Shown: positions 15,679 to 22,758, numbered from the stretch's first letter. The stretch: DNA of 28,593 bases from Clostridium sp. UBA2485 (GCF_002341865.1 NZ_DDOV01000036.1:19128-47720); one strand, 5' to 3'. Numbers and translations are program-made. Notes: a model not told the origin generated them from the sequence alone.

Positions 15679-16872
15679 ATGAAATATAGATTTGTTGCTA
15701 AAGATATAAATAATAATACTGTTAGAGGATATGAATTTGGAGAAAATAATATAGATTTTTTAAGAAAGCTTAAAAATAAGAGATTATTTTGTATTAAATA
15801 TTTTGAAGTGAAAGATTTACCAATAAATCTTATTACACTGGTTTCCTACAAAGACATTGCGATGTTTTGCAAACATATGGCAATATCATTAAAATCTGGA
15901 ATGAATTTTATAGATGTTTTAAATTTACTAATTTATAAAACTTCAAATAAAAGTTTAAAAAAGAGTTTAAAAGAAATAAAGCAGGATATAGAAAGAGGAA
16001 ATAGTTTATACAATGCAATGAAAAATTACCCTAAAATTTATCCTAAGTTACTTATAAATATGGTCAGATTAGGGCAGGAAAGTGGAAATTTAGATGAAGT
16101 TTTTAATAATATGCATGATTATTATTTAAGTAGATATAAAATCAAAAAGAAAATATTATCTTCCCTAACTTATCCATCTATAGTTCTTATTTTAGGAATA
16201 ATTGTACAATTATTTTTTATGACAAGATTATTACCTCAATTTGTAAGCCAATTTGAAGTTAGTAATGCTAACTTACCTAATATTACAATATTTTATTTAA
16301 AATTAAGCAATTTTTTAATAGGACATAAGCTCATATTATTACTTTTATTTTTTATTGTTGGAATTACCCTAATATTAAAAAGGAACTATATATTTAAAAA
16401 TAAAGTTATATCAAAACTAATTATAAATATACCTTTTGTAAGAACTATTACGATAAAAAGATTTCAAGAAAGTTTTAGTAGTAGTATGTATCTTCTTATA
16501 CAAAGTGGAATAAACCTAGTAAAAGTTTATGAAATAGCAATTAGTTGTATTGATAATAACTATTTAAAAGAAAGATTAAATAATTCATTAAAAATTTTAA
16601 AATTAGGTAATAGCTTGAGCAATAGTATAAGTAGTGCTGGAGTCTTTCCTGATTTTTATATTAATATCATTTCAATAGGAGAGGAAAGCGGAAATTTAAA
16701 TCAAAGCTTTAGAACCTTGAAAGATATATTAGATGATGAAATAAATGATTTTTTAGATAGATTAGTTTCTATAACTCAGCCAATAGCTATAATTTTAGTA
16801 GGACTATTAATAGGATCTGCTATAGTAGCTATGTTATTACCGATGTTTACTCTATTAGAAAGTGCAGTATAA
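15679..16872 (+). CDS. pilC: Type IV pilus / type II secretion platform protein (PilC/GspF/ComGB family)
   Basis: This polytopic inner-membrane protein forms the core on which the ATPase turns to add pilins. It has two T2SSF domains (about 60-185 and 260-385), each with the family signature: FCKHMAISLKSGMNFIDVL and MVRLGQESGNLDEVF in the first, FQESFSSSMYLLIQSGINLVKVYEIA and ISIGEESGNLNQSF in the second. Membrane segments lie near 165-190, 215-235 and 365-390. An N-terminal stretch of about 60 residues has a small cytoplasmic fold. I choose ATG 15679 after GAGGT (15669-15673); an in-frame ATG at 15667 would add four residues. It has 397 residues, a usual length, and stands 18 nt after the ATPase gene. 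Confidence 0.92.
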   Translation: MKYRFVAKDINNNTVRGYEFGENNIDFLRKLKNKRLFCIKYFEVKDLPINLITLVSYKDIAMFCKHMAISLKSGMNFIDVLNLLIYKTSNKSLKKSLKEIKQDIERGNSLYNAMKNYPKIYPKLLINMVRLGQESGNLDEVFNNMHDYYLSRYKIKKKILSSLTYPSIVLILGIIVQLFFMTRLLPQFVSQFEVSNANLPNITIFYLKLSNFLIGHKLILLLLFFIVGITLILKRNYIFKNKVISKLIINIPFVRTITIKRFQESFSSSMYLLIQSGINLVKVYEIAISCIDNNYLKERLNNSLKILKLGNSLSNSISSAGVFPDFYINIISIGEESGNLNQSFRTLKDILDDEINDFLDRLVSITQPIAIILVGLLIGSAIVAMLLPMFTLLESAV

Positions 16873-16885
16873 ATGAGGAGTTTCT

Positions 16886-17317
16886 ATGAAAAAAGGCTTT
16901 TTATTAATTGAATTTATATTGGTTATAGGAATTATTTCTATAATATTGTCCATAGGTATGATATCTTTTAAATTTTTTAAGAACTATGAAAACCAAATAG
17001 CAGTTGAACACTATAGTAATGAAGTAGTAAGCTTTATTAATTACAGTAGGAGCTATAGTAGAAAAGAATATAATGACGTAATTATATATATTGATAGAGA
17101 AAGAAATGAAATCTCCTCTTATTGTAAAACTAAATTAATAACTAAGCTAAAGCTACCACAAAATATTAGAATATCTTATTTTAATCAAGATTCTATTAAA
17201 ATAAATAAGTTTGGATATAGTGGAAGTGCATTTACACTAGAACTTACAGATAATAGTGGTGACATAAATACAATTACAATGTTGGTGGGAACAAATTATG
17301 TTAGTATCAAAAAATAA
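16886..17317 (+). CDS. Prepilin-like protein, GspH/FimT/ComGD type
   Basis: This 143-residue protein has a class III (prepilin) signal: two lysines, then G|FLLIEFILVIGI, with cleavage after Gly and Glu at mature position 5. A 20-residue hydrophobic helix follows. The C-terminal part is beta-rich and ends TMLVGTNYVSIKK, the short-strand ending often seen in GspH/FimT minor pseudopilins. It lacks the features of a major pilin such as a GspG calcium loop or an abundant Ala-rich helix. Position directly after the platform gene and before three more prepilins suggests the H slot. An AGGAG site precedes the ATG, and the next gene overlaps its end by 20 nt. Confidence 0.8.
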   Translation: MKKGFLLIEFILVIGIISIILSIGMISFKFFKNYENQIAVEHYSNEVVSFINYSRSYSRKEYNDVIIYIDRERNEISSYCKTKLITKLKLPQNIRISYFNQDSIKINKFGYSGSAFTLELTDNSGDINTITMLVGTNYVSIKK

Positions 17318-17726
17318 AAATGGATTTATCTTATTAGAATTAGTTATTTCAATGACTTTACTACTTTTAATATGTACTGCAGTTTTTCAAACCATTATAG
17401 TAAGTAATAAAGTCTCTAATATTAATAGAGAAAAAAGTGAAACAGTTAAAATGATATATGAAATAGAAAAAATAATTCTATATAATTCTAACTATGAAGA
17501 ACTTATAAGTATTTTAGATAAAGAAGTATATATTGCTAAAGATAAGTTACAGAATCATTATGAGGGCAATCTCGTAGATATTCTTCAATATAATAATCCT
17601 AAAGGTGAGCAATACATATGCTTAAAAATTGGGATTAATGAAGAACTAGTAAAAATAACATTGATGGGATATTTTAAGGAAGGTGAAATACCTATTGAAT
17701 ACACTTTTTACAAAGGGAATTATTAA
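17298..17726 (+). CDS. Prepilin-like protein, GspI-type position
   Basis: This 142-residue protein has prepilin signal KNKNG|FILLELVISMTL: cleavage after Gly, Phe at mature 1, Glu at 5, then a long hydrophobic helix to about residue 30. The remainder (Glu/Lys-rich helix, then beta strands) has no motif I recognise. It starts 20 nt inside the preceding gene, with GGTGGGA upstream, and its end overlaps the next prepilin gene. By order it takes the GspI place of a tip complex. That is inference from position and not from a specific fold signature. Confidence 0.75.
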   Translation: MLVSKNKNGFILLELVISMTLLLLICTAVFQTIIVSNKVSNINREKSETVKMIYEIEKIILYNSNYEELISILDKEVYIAKDKLQNHYEGNLVDILQYNNPKGEQYICLKIGINEELVKITLMGYFKEGEIPIEYTFYKGNY

Positions 17727-18177
17727 AAAGAGTAGAGGGCATGGTTTATTAGAATTAATTGTTGCAGTAACTATAATAACTATTGTACTTTCAGGGCTCA
17801 CATCATCATTTGTTAGTATGAATAAATTTTTTCATAAAGATATAAAGGAAATGAGAGAAAAAATTGATTTGGAAGAAGCATTATACTTTATAGAAAATCA
17901 AATTCATAATCAAAGTAGAGATGTGAAAGTTATGGAAGATGTGGTGATTCTATATATGAAAAATGATCCTATAGTTAAGGCAATAAAACTTATAGATAAT
18001 AATTTATATATGCTTAATGGATATGATAATAATTTTCCTAAGGATAGTGGGTATAAAAATTATATAGTTAAAGATGTAAAAAAATTCCATATAAAAGTTG
18101 TAGATAGACTTTTATATTTAGAGTTAGAAGGCGTAAATGGAGTGAGAGTTAGAGGATGCTATTTAATAAGAAATTAA
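17695..18177 (+). CDS. Prepilin-like protein, GspJ-type position
   Basis: The prepilin signal is KKSRG|HGLLELIVAVTI, giving His at mature position 1 in place of the usual Phe, with Glu kept at 5. A hydrophobic helix follows, then a domain with WNT-like strands I cannot classify (160 residues). The start is uncertain: AGGTGA at 17681-17686 suits the TTG at 17695, while the GTG at 17683 is inside that site and would add four residues. It overlaps the ends of both neighbours, so translation is coupled. GspJ is a guess from gene order. Confidence 0.72.
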   Translation: MNTLFTKGIIKKSRGHGLLELIVAVTIITIVLSGLTSSFVSMNKFFHKDIKEMREKIDLEEALYFIENQIHNQSRDVKVMEDVVILYMKNDPIVKAIKLIDNNLYMLNGYDNNFPKDSGYKNYIVKDVKKFHIKVVDRLLYLELEGVNGVRVRGCYLIRN

Positions 18178-18566
18178 AGAAAAAAGGGGTTATGTTAATT
18201 CCTGTTATAATTATAGGAAGTATAATTATTGCTTTGAGCAGCTATATTTTTCAAAGAAAAATGCTAAATTTACAGTATGAAAAAAATAATAATAATTACC
18301 TATTAAGAGAAAAGATAGATGAAAAATATAGAGAGATTTTATTAACTAAATTATCACTTTATTTAAAATCGAACGATATAGAAGATTTCTCATCAGTTGA
18401 TATAACTTTTCAAAATTCATATATAAAATATGATAAACAATATAAGTGTTTTATTTTAACTATTCCTTATAAAGGAAGACAATTTAAAGAAGAATATTAT
18501 GCTTTAGAAGAGAAAACTGAAAAAGATTCTTTTAAATATATAAAAACTATTATTATAGAGAGGTGA
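18156..18566 (+). CDS. Prepilin-like protein lacking Glu5 (GspK/PilX/ComGG-like position)
   Basis: The N-terminus KKLKKKG|VMLIPVIIIGSII looks like a prepilin signal, but mature position 5 is Pro in place of Glu. In GspK, the tip-capping pseudopilin, and in ComGG the Glu5 is also absent, which fits its place as the fourth prepilin. The 136 residues are far fewer than GspK of proteobacteria (about 300) and close to ComGG. Outside the helix it is charged and rich in Lys, Tyr and Glu, with no known motif. The start lies in the end of the preceding gene; its TGA overlaps a GTG of the next gene. Confidence 0.7.
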   Translation: MLFNKKLKKKGVMLIPVIIIGSIIIALSSYIFQRKMLNLQYEKNNNNYLLREKIDEKYREILLTKLSLYLKSNDIEDFSSVDITFQNSYIKYDKQYKCFILTIPYKGRQFKEEYYALEEKTEKDSFKYIKTIIIER

Positions 18567-19285
18567 TAACTATATTTAAAAATAAGTTAGTCATTTATGG
18601 TAATAATGAAGAAGCAAAGGCAATAGAAGTTAAAAAAACTATACTTAATAATATAAAATTTAATAGAGAATATAGTAATGAACAAATTAAAAGTATAAGT
18701 TTAAAAAATAAAACTATTATGTTAGTAATTGAGGGAGAAGAGCTTTTCATTAAAACTATGAGTATACCTAAGGTAAGTAAAAGATATGTATACTATATAT
18801 TGAGAAATGAAATAACAGAACAGTATGGAGAAAATGTGATGTTTTCTTATGAAATAATCAAAGAGGAGAAAACTTGTTATAATATCATCCTATATTGTTT
18901 TCATGAAAATAAATACTCTCTTTTAAAAAACTCTTCTATTTACAACTGTAATGGGTTAAGAATTAATTTTATACAAAACTATGTTAAAGACTTATATTTT
19001 AAAGAAATAGAAGATAAAAATTTTATTTTATTATTTAATTATAGAAATTACATATATTTATTAAAGGTGAAAAACAATATATTAACCTATAATAAAGTAA
19101 TAAATTCATTAAATTTTACCTATGATGAAGTAAATGAAGCTATAAAAAGATTTATAGAAAAAAATAAAAAAGATTATAATATGTATTCTATAAACCTTAA
19201 AGAATATATACAGGATATCTATAATAGTATAGAACTATCGCCACTTACTATGGAAAGAATATTGCAATATGTAATAATTAGGTGA
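18563..19285 (+). CDS. GspL/PilM-like cytoplasmic assembly protein (diverged)
   Basis: This 240-residue protein has no signal or membrane segment. Between about residues 50 and 100 it runs IMLVIEGEELFIKTMSIPKVSKRYVYYILRNEI, which resembles the actin-like fold of GspL/PilM (a strand of the form VxLPxxxxxxxxIxIP followed by a helix). The length is below PilM (about 350), and no clear nucleotide-binding DxGSxxxK is seen. Position between four prepilins and two bitopic membrane proteins supports the PilM/GspL slot. The GTG start at 18563 overlaps the previous TGA (GTGA). A better-spaced AGAGGTGA would instead point to an ATA at 18572. Confidence 0.55.
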   Translation: MITIFKNKLVIYGNNEEAKAIEVKKTILNNIKFNREYSNEQIKSISLKNKTIMLVIEGEELFIKTMSIPKVSKRYVYYILRNEITEQYGENVMFSYEIIKEEKTCYNIILYCFHENKYSLLKNSSIYNCNGLRINFIQNYVKDLYFKEIEDKNFILLFNYRNYIYLLKVKNNILTYNKVINSLNFTYDEVNEAIKRFIEKNKKDYNMYSINLKEYIQDIYNSIELSPLTMERILQYVIIR

Positions 19286-19289
19286 ATAT

Positions 19290-19724
19290 ATGAAAAAAAA
19301 TAGGTTTATATCTAGTGGATACATAAGTGTAAGAGAGAAGAAAACAGACAATATAATAAAATTAGTTAGTATTATCCTATATGTAATTTTAATATTAAAT
19401 TTATTTTTTCTTAAAATTAACATGGATAAAATACATAGTTATGAAATGCATAAAAAAGAAAATAAAAGCCTTATAGAGAAAGAATTTAAAAGAGAAATAG
19501 TAGCTATTGAAAAATTTAATGATTTGACTAAAAATTTAAATTTAGATAGCTTCCATATTAAATTTATTAATATCAATGAAGATTCTATTGAACTAGAAAT
19601 ATTTATTGAGGATAAAAAACATTATATAAACGCAGTAAAAATAATTGAAAATAAATATAGTATTAAATATTTATCTCCTATAATTTATGAAAAGGAGAAG
19701 AAATATTTCAAGGTAGTATTATGA
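19290..19724 (+). CDS. PilN/GspL-C-like bitopic membrane protein (diverged)
   Basis: The 144-residue protein has a cytoplasmic N-terminus of about 25 residues (MKKNRFISSGYISVREKK), one membrane helix (about 26-43) and a periplasmic-side part with a Lys/Glu coiled-coil-like stretch (about 45-75) and an alpha/beta module. This is the layout of PilN. PilN normally carries an N-terminal INLLP-type motif that docks into PilM; here ISSGYISV may correspond but is not a clear match. It shares an ATGA overlap with the following gene. Function rests on topology and operon position. Confidence 0.5.
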   Translation: MKKNRFISSGYISVREKKTDNIIKLVSIILYVILILNLFFLKINMDKIHSYEMHKKENKSLIEKEFKREIVAIEKFNDLTKNLNLDSFHIKFININEDSIELEIFIEDKKHYINAVKIIENKYSIKYLSPIIYEKEKKYFKVVL

Positions 19725-20104
19725 AGAGATTTAAATTGTTAAAACTTAATATATTGATAACAGTAACAGCTGTAATAGTAATTACTAATTTGTATTTATA
19801 TAATTTTTATAGTAATATAACCAAAGAGGTAATTGGAGATTATAAATCAAAAGATGATAAAAAGAATTATGGATTTGTAGATGCTTTAGAAACAATATTA
19901 TCTTATGAGAGTTTGAATATTGTTGAAATGAGCATGGATGGTGAACTATGTAGTTATAAAGTGAGCTTTAATGGTAGCTACAAAGAGTTTGTACCCATTG
20001 TTAATTATTTAAAAGGATTTCAATCTGTAGAATCCCTTAATAATATACTTATTATTCCTAACGAAAAAATTACTTTTGATATTACCTTTATTAAGAATAA
20101 ATAA
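19721..20104 (+). CDS. PilO/GspM-like bitopic membrane protein (diverged)
   Basis: This 127-residue protein has a short basic N-terminus, one membrane helix (about 10-30), a short linker, and an exported ferredoxin-like alpha/beta domain. The segment SYKVSFNGSYKEFVPIVNYLKGFQSVESLNNILI (about 84-117) fits the PilO/GspM pattern, in which a strand-helix unit with F-NYL-G precedes a final strand. PilO is normally about 200 residues; here the coiled coil is nearly absent. It overlaps the preceding gene by 4 nt and is followed 21 nt later by aroK. The assignment is moderate, resting on this pattern and on position. Confidence 0.55.
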   Translation: MKRFKLLKLNILITVTAVIVITNLYLYNFYSNITKEVIGDYKSKDDKKNYGFVDALETILSYESLNIVEMSMDGELCSYKVSFNGSYKEFVPIVNYLKGFQSVESLNNILIIPNEKITFDITFIKNK

Positions 20105-20125
20105 TTATTGTTTTAGGAGCATATA

Positions 20126-20641
20126 ATGATAAAGGAATTAAATAAAAATATAATTTTTATTGGTATGAGTCTTAGTGGAAAAACTACTTTAGGATATGAA
20201 GTCAGTAAGAAGCTTTGCTACAATTTTATTGATACAGATAAGTTGATAGAAGAACGAGAAAATAATACCATAAATAATATTTTTCTTTTAAAGGGAGAGC
20301 AGTATTTTAGACAGTGTGAAAAAAATCTATTAAATGATTTTAAAAAAACTAAGAGAACTTTAATAAGCACAGGTGGTGGTTTTCCAATTTTCAATGACAA
20401 CATGAAAACTTTAAAAGATATAGGGATAGTTATATTTTTAAAGGTAGACCTAGAACTTCTTATAAAGAGAGGAAAAAATACTGTGGATAGACCCCTTTTA
20501 AAATGTGATTATGATAAGAAATTAAAAAATATATACAACGAAAGAATAAAAATATATAGTAAAGCACACATGACTATAGAGCTATCGGAGAATGAAGAAG
20601 AAAATATGGATTTAATAATAAATAATATAAGAAAATTTTAG
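20126..20641 (+). CDS. aroK: Shikimate kinase
   Basis: AroK phosphorylates shikimate with ATP, the fifth step of the pathway. The 171-residue protein has the P-loop GMSLSGKTT (13-21), in which Leu and Ser fill x positions of GxxxxGKT, the shikimate-binding IDTDKLIE with D36/D38, FRQCE with R62, STGGG with GGG at 83-85, and the lid NTVDRPLL. TAGGAG is upstream of the ATG. It is the last gene of the pilus operon, only 21 nt after the PilO-like gene, and no terminator lies between them. In many proteobacteria too aroK adjoins pilMNOPQ. It has the usual length and no missing catalytic residue. Confidence 0.94.
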   Translation: MIKELNKNIIFIGMSLSGKTTLGYEVSKKLCYNFIDTDKLIEERENNTINNIFLLKGEQYFRQCEKNLLNDFKKTKRTLISTGGGFPIFNDNMKTLKDIGIVIFLKVDLELLIKRGKNTVDRPLLKCDYDKKLKNIYNERIKIYSKAHMTIELSENEEENMDLIINNIRKF

Positions 20642-20817
20642 AGCTTTAAGCATGTTTAAAAATAGTTTAGTTATATTTTTCGTTTTTAATTTCCACAGAA
20701 GAAACTTTATTATAAAAGCTGGAATACTATATAAATTAAATTTTTAACTAGGAAATCTATAATGTATTTTATTTCATAGGTATTAATAAATTATATTAAC
20801 AATTTTCTCAATTACAA

Positions 20818-20846
20818 TTGCAAATAGTATTGAGTTTTGGTAAAAT
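20818..20846 (+). promoter_or_regulatory. Probable aroQ promoter
   Basis: TTGCAA (20818-20823) and TAAAAT (20841-20846) with a 17-nt spacer lie about 36 nt before the aroQ ATG. The 229-nt gap between aroK and aroQ holds nothing else I can assign. This suggests aroQ has its own start in addition to any read-through from the pilus operon. Confidence 0.6.
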
Positions 20847-20882
20847 AATATTATTAGCGACTATGATAAGGTGGTTCAAAAT

Positions 20883-21317
20883 ATGAATATTTTAGTTGTA
20901 AATGGTCCCAATCTTAATTTGTTAGGAAATAGAGAAAAGAGCATTTATGGAGACTTAACATTACAACAAATTAATGAAGAAATTAAAAATAGATTTAAAG
21001 ATGCCAACATAAATATTGATTTTTATCAAAGCAATTATGAGGGTGATATTATTTCTAAATTACATAGTGCTATAGATGTATATGATGGAGTAGTTATAAA
21101 TCCTGGAGCATATTCTCATTATAGTATTGCTATTCTAGATGCCATAAGAGCCTATAATATTATTACTATTGAGGTTCATCTTAGTAATATTTACAAAAGG
21201 GAAGAGTATAGAAGAAATAGTGTTATAAGCGAAGGGTGTTATGGTGTCATAAGTGGATTTGGACATTATGGATATATTATGGCTATAGAAGCGATAATAA
21301 ACACCTTGCAAAAATAA
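20883..21317 (+). CDS. aroQ: 3-dehydroquinate dehydratase, type II
   Basis: AroQ dehydrates 3-dehydroquinate to 3-dehydroshikimate, the third step of the pathway, as a dodecamer. The 144-residue protein starts with VVNGPNLNLLGNREKSIYG, carrying catalytic R17 and Y22 on the flexible lid. It continues with QSNYEGD, INPGAYSHYS (N73, H79), EVHLSNI (H99) and REEYRR (R110). I choose ATG 20883, 8 nt after AAGGTGG (20868-20874); the in-frame GTG at 20871 is inside that site. Together with aroK upstream it forms the second shikimate block. A terminator overlapping its stop codon follows. Confidence 0.95.
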   Translation: MNILVVNGPNLNLLGNREKSIYGDLTLQQINEEIKNRFKDANINIDFYQSNYEGDIISKLHSAIDVYDGVVINPGAYSHYSIAILDAIRAYNIITIEVHLSNIYKREEYRRNSVISEGCYGVISGFGHYGYIMAIEAIINTLQK

Positions 21318-21341
21318 ACTTAAAATTAAGTTTATTTTTTT
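21311..21341 (+). terminator. Rho-independent terminator overlapping the aroQ stop
   Basis: Arms 21311-21323 and 21326-21338 are perfect complements (AATAAACTTAA core) and are followed by T residues. The aroQ TAA (21315-21317) is inside the left arm. Confidence 0.85.
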
Positions 21342-21481
21342 GCCCTAAGGATTATGGATTTATTAAAATTAATGATTTAGAGGTCTATTTAGAAAAAACT
21401 ATTTCATATGCATGTGATATAAAAAATACCGTATTTTTTATATATACAGGTTATAAATTTAACGTATTTAAATAGATTTAG

Positions 21482-21535
21482 AGAGTTGTTTGTTTTAATT
21501 TTTAGGACAATAAATTGTCTGACAAACACAGCTCT
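21482..21535. other. Imperfect hairpin in the aroQ-efp spacer
   Basis: The 323-nt spacer between aroQ and efp has no convincing gene. Bases 21482-21493 can pair with 21522-21535 (about 12 bp, two bulges and one T-G wobble), enclosing a smaller hairpin GACAA/TTGTC at 21506-21519. A second short inverted repeat, TAGCT/AGCTA, follows at about 21539-21556. A TATAAT-like -10 lies at 21587-21592 without a well-placed -35. The element could be a structured leader, a terminator remnant or chance. Confidence 0.3.
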
Positions 21536-21640
21536 TACTAGCTTTGTATATAGCTATAAATTGGTATTAATTTATTTTAAATAGGTTATAATAAATATAA
21601 TTAACAAATGTTTAACTATTTATATTAGGAGGTAACATTA

Positions 21641-22198
21641 ATGATTTCAGCTGGAGATTTAAGAAAAGGAACGACTTTTGAAGAGGGTGGACAAGTTTTT
21701 ACAGTTATAGAATTTTTACATGTAAAACCAGGTAAAGGTGCGGCTTTCGTTAGAGCAAAATTAAGAAACGTTTTAACTGGAGGAGTTACTGAAACAACTT
21801 TTAACCCAACTGCTAAATTACAAGAAGCAGTAATAGAAAGAAAAGAAATGCAATATTTATATTCTGATGGAGAATTATATTACTTCATGGATCAAGAAAC
21901 TTTTGAACAAATTCCACTAAATTATGAAAAAGTTGAAGATGCTATAAAGTTCTTAAAAGAAAACATGTTTGCAATAATTAAGTTTTATAAAGGAGAAGCT
22001 TTCTCAGTAGAAGCTCCAAACTTTGTAGAATTAGTAATTACTCATACAGAACCAGCAGTTAAAGGAAATACTGCTACAAATGTTTTAAAACCTGCTACTG
22101 TAGAAACAGGAGCAATTGTTCAAGTACCATTATTTGTTAATGAAGGTGAAACTATAAGAGTAGATACAAGATCAGGCGAATATATGGAAAGAGTTTAA
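21641..22198 (+). CDS. efp: Translation elongation factor P
   Basis: EF-P binds between the P and E sites and helps the ribosome through consecutive prolines. The 185-residue protein has three OB-like beta-barrel domains. The acceptor loop is VKPGKGAAFVRAKLRN with K32 at its tip, the lysine modified (5-aminopentanol) in B. subtilis EF-P, so a Bacillus-type Lys loop and not an Arg (rhamnose) loop. The C-terminal signature ETGAIVQVPLFVNEGETIRVDTRSGEYMERV is intact. A perfect AGGAGGT lies before the ATG. Codon use looks more even (more ACT, GGA and GCT) than in neighbours, as expected for a highly expressed gene. It precedes spoIIIA, as in Bacillus. Confidence 0.97.
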   Translation: MISAGDLRKGTTFEEGGQVFTVIEFLHVKPGKGAAFVRAKLRNVLTGGVTETTFNPTAKLQEAVIERKEMQYLYSDGELYYFMDQETFEQIPLNYEKVEDAIKFLKENMFAIIKFYKGEAFSVEAPNFVELVITHTEPAVKGNTATNVLKPATVETGAIVQVPLFVNEGETIRVDTRSGEYMERV

Positions 22199-22210
22199 TA
22201 TTAAAATTAT

Positions 22211-22250
22211 AAAGAGTCAATTTAGAAATATTCTAAATTGACTCTTTTAT
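22211..22250 (+). terminator. Rho-independent terminator after efp
   Basis: A 17-bp perfect stem (22211-22227 with 22231-22247; arm AAAGAGTCAATTTAGAA) with a 3-nt loop runs into T. It is among the strongest hairpins in the window. Confidence 0.93.
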
Positions 22251-22351
22251 ATTTCCATTCTAAAAATAACTAATCATAATATATAGGATTCATTAGTGAA
22301 AATTTAATTTATGTAATATTTTAATTTCCACAACAAAAAATTTTCACTATG

Positions 22352-22503
22352 AATTAAAAATTAAGAATTGAAGATGAAAAGTTATGGTTAAAACTCCACT
22401 GCTAAAGCCTTCGGAGTTTTTTAAAAATAAATTTTATTTTAAGAAATTAGTTTGATTAAAACTAATTTCAACCTTAATTGTGAATTTTGAATTGTGCATT
22501 ATT
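22352..22503. repeat. Heptamer-structured dispersed repeat, copy B
   Basis: In the 560-nt efp-spoIIIAA spacer, AATTAAA, AATTAAG, AATTGAA and GATGAAA (22352-22379) open the element. An AAACTCC...GGAGTTTTTT hairpin lies in the middle (about 22389-22422). The right end carries AATTTCAACC (about 22464-22473), then AATTGTG, AATTTTG, AATTGTG and CATTATT (22476-22503). The right end aligns with the right end of copy A near 3324-3392. No gene is visible in this spacer. Confidence 0.7.
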
Positions 22504-22598
22504 TTAAGTTGTGAATTAAAATATTTAATGGTGTAGATATATTCAGCTATACATTAATTTTTAAGGTAGTTTATTTATATATTATATATTGTATTAAA

Positions 22599-22633
22599 AG
22601 ACCAGATAGTACCACTATCTGGTTCTATTATTT
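22599..22633 (+). terminator. Orphan terminator hairpin upstream of spoIIIAA
   Basis: ACCAGATAGT (22601-22610) pairs with ACTATCTGGT (22614-22623), extended by a G-T wobble, and is followed by T-rich sequence to about 22636. The efp terminator lies 350 nt upstream and no gene lies between, so this hairpin ends either read-through or an unannotated short RNA. Confidence 0.6.
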
Positions 22634-22758
22634 TTTGATAGAAAATATTCCTAGAATTCTTGAACGATTATTTTATTTTAGATTCATTAAAAAATATAAA
22701 TACTAGTAATAATTTGTCCACCATCTAAATAATAATGAAGTATGAAAGGGTGATAAAA

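Noticed and set aside
21236..21475. 79-codon plus-strand frame overlapping the end of aroQ
   Set aside because: Its first third is aroQ in another frame, it crosses the aroQ terminator, and it has no ribosome binding site or known motif.
22637..22758. Sigma-E promoter for spoIIIAA
   Set aside because: AT-rich stretches such as AATATT occur, but no pairing with a CATACAAT-like -10 at correct spacing was convincing.
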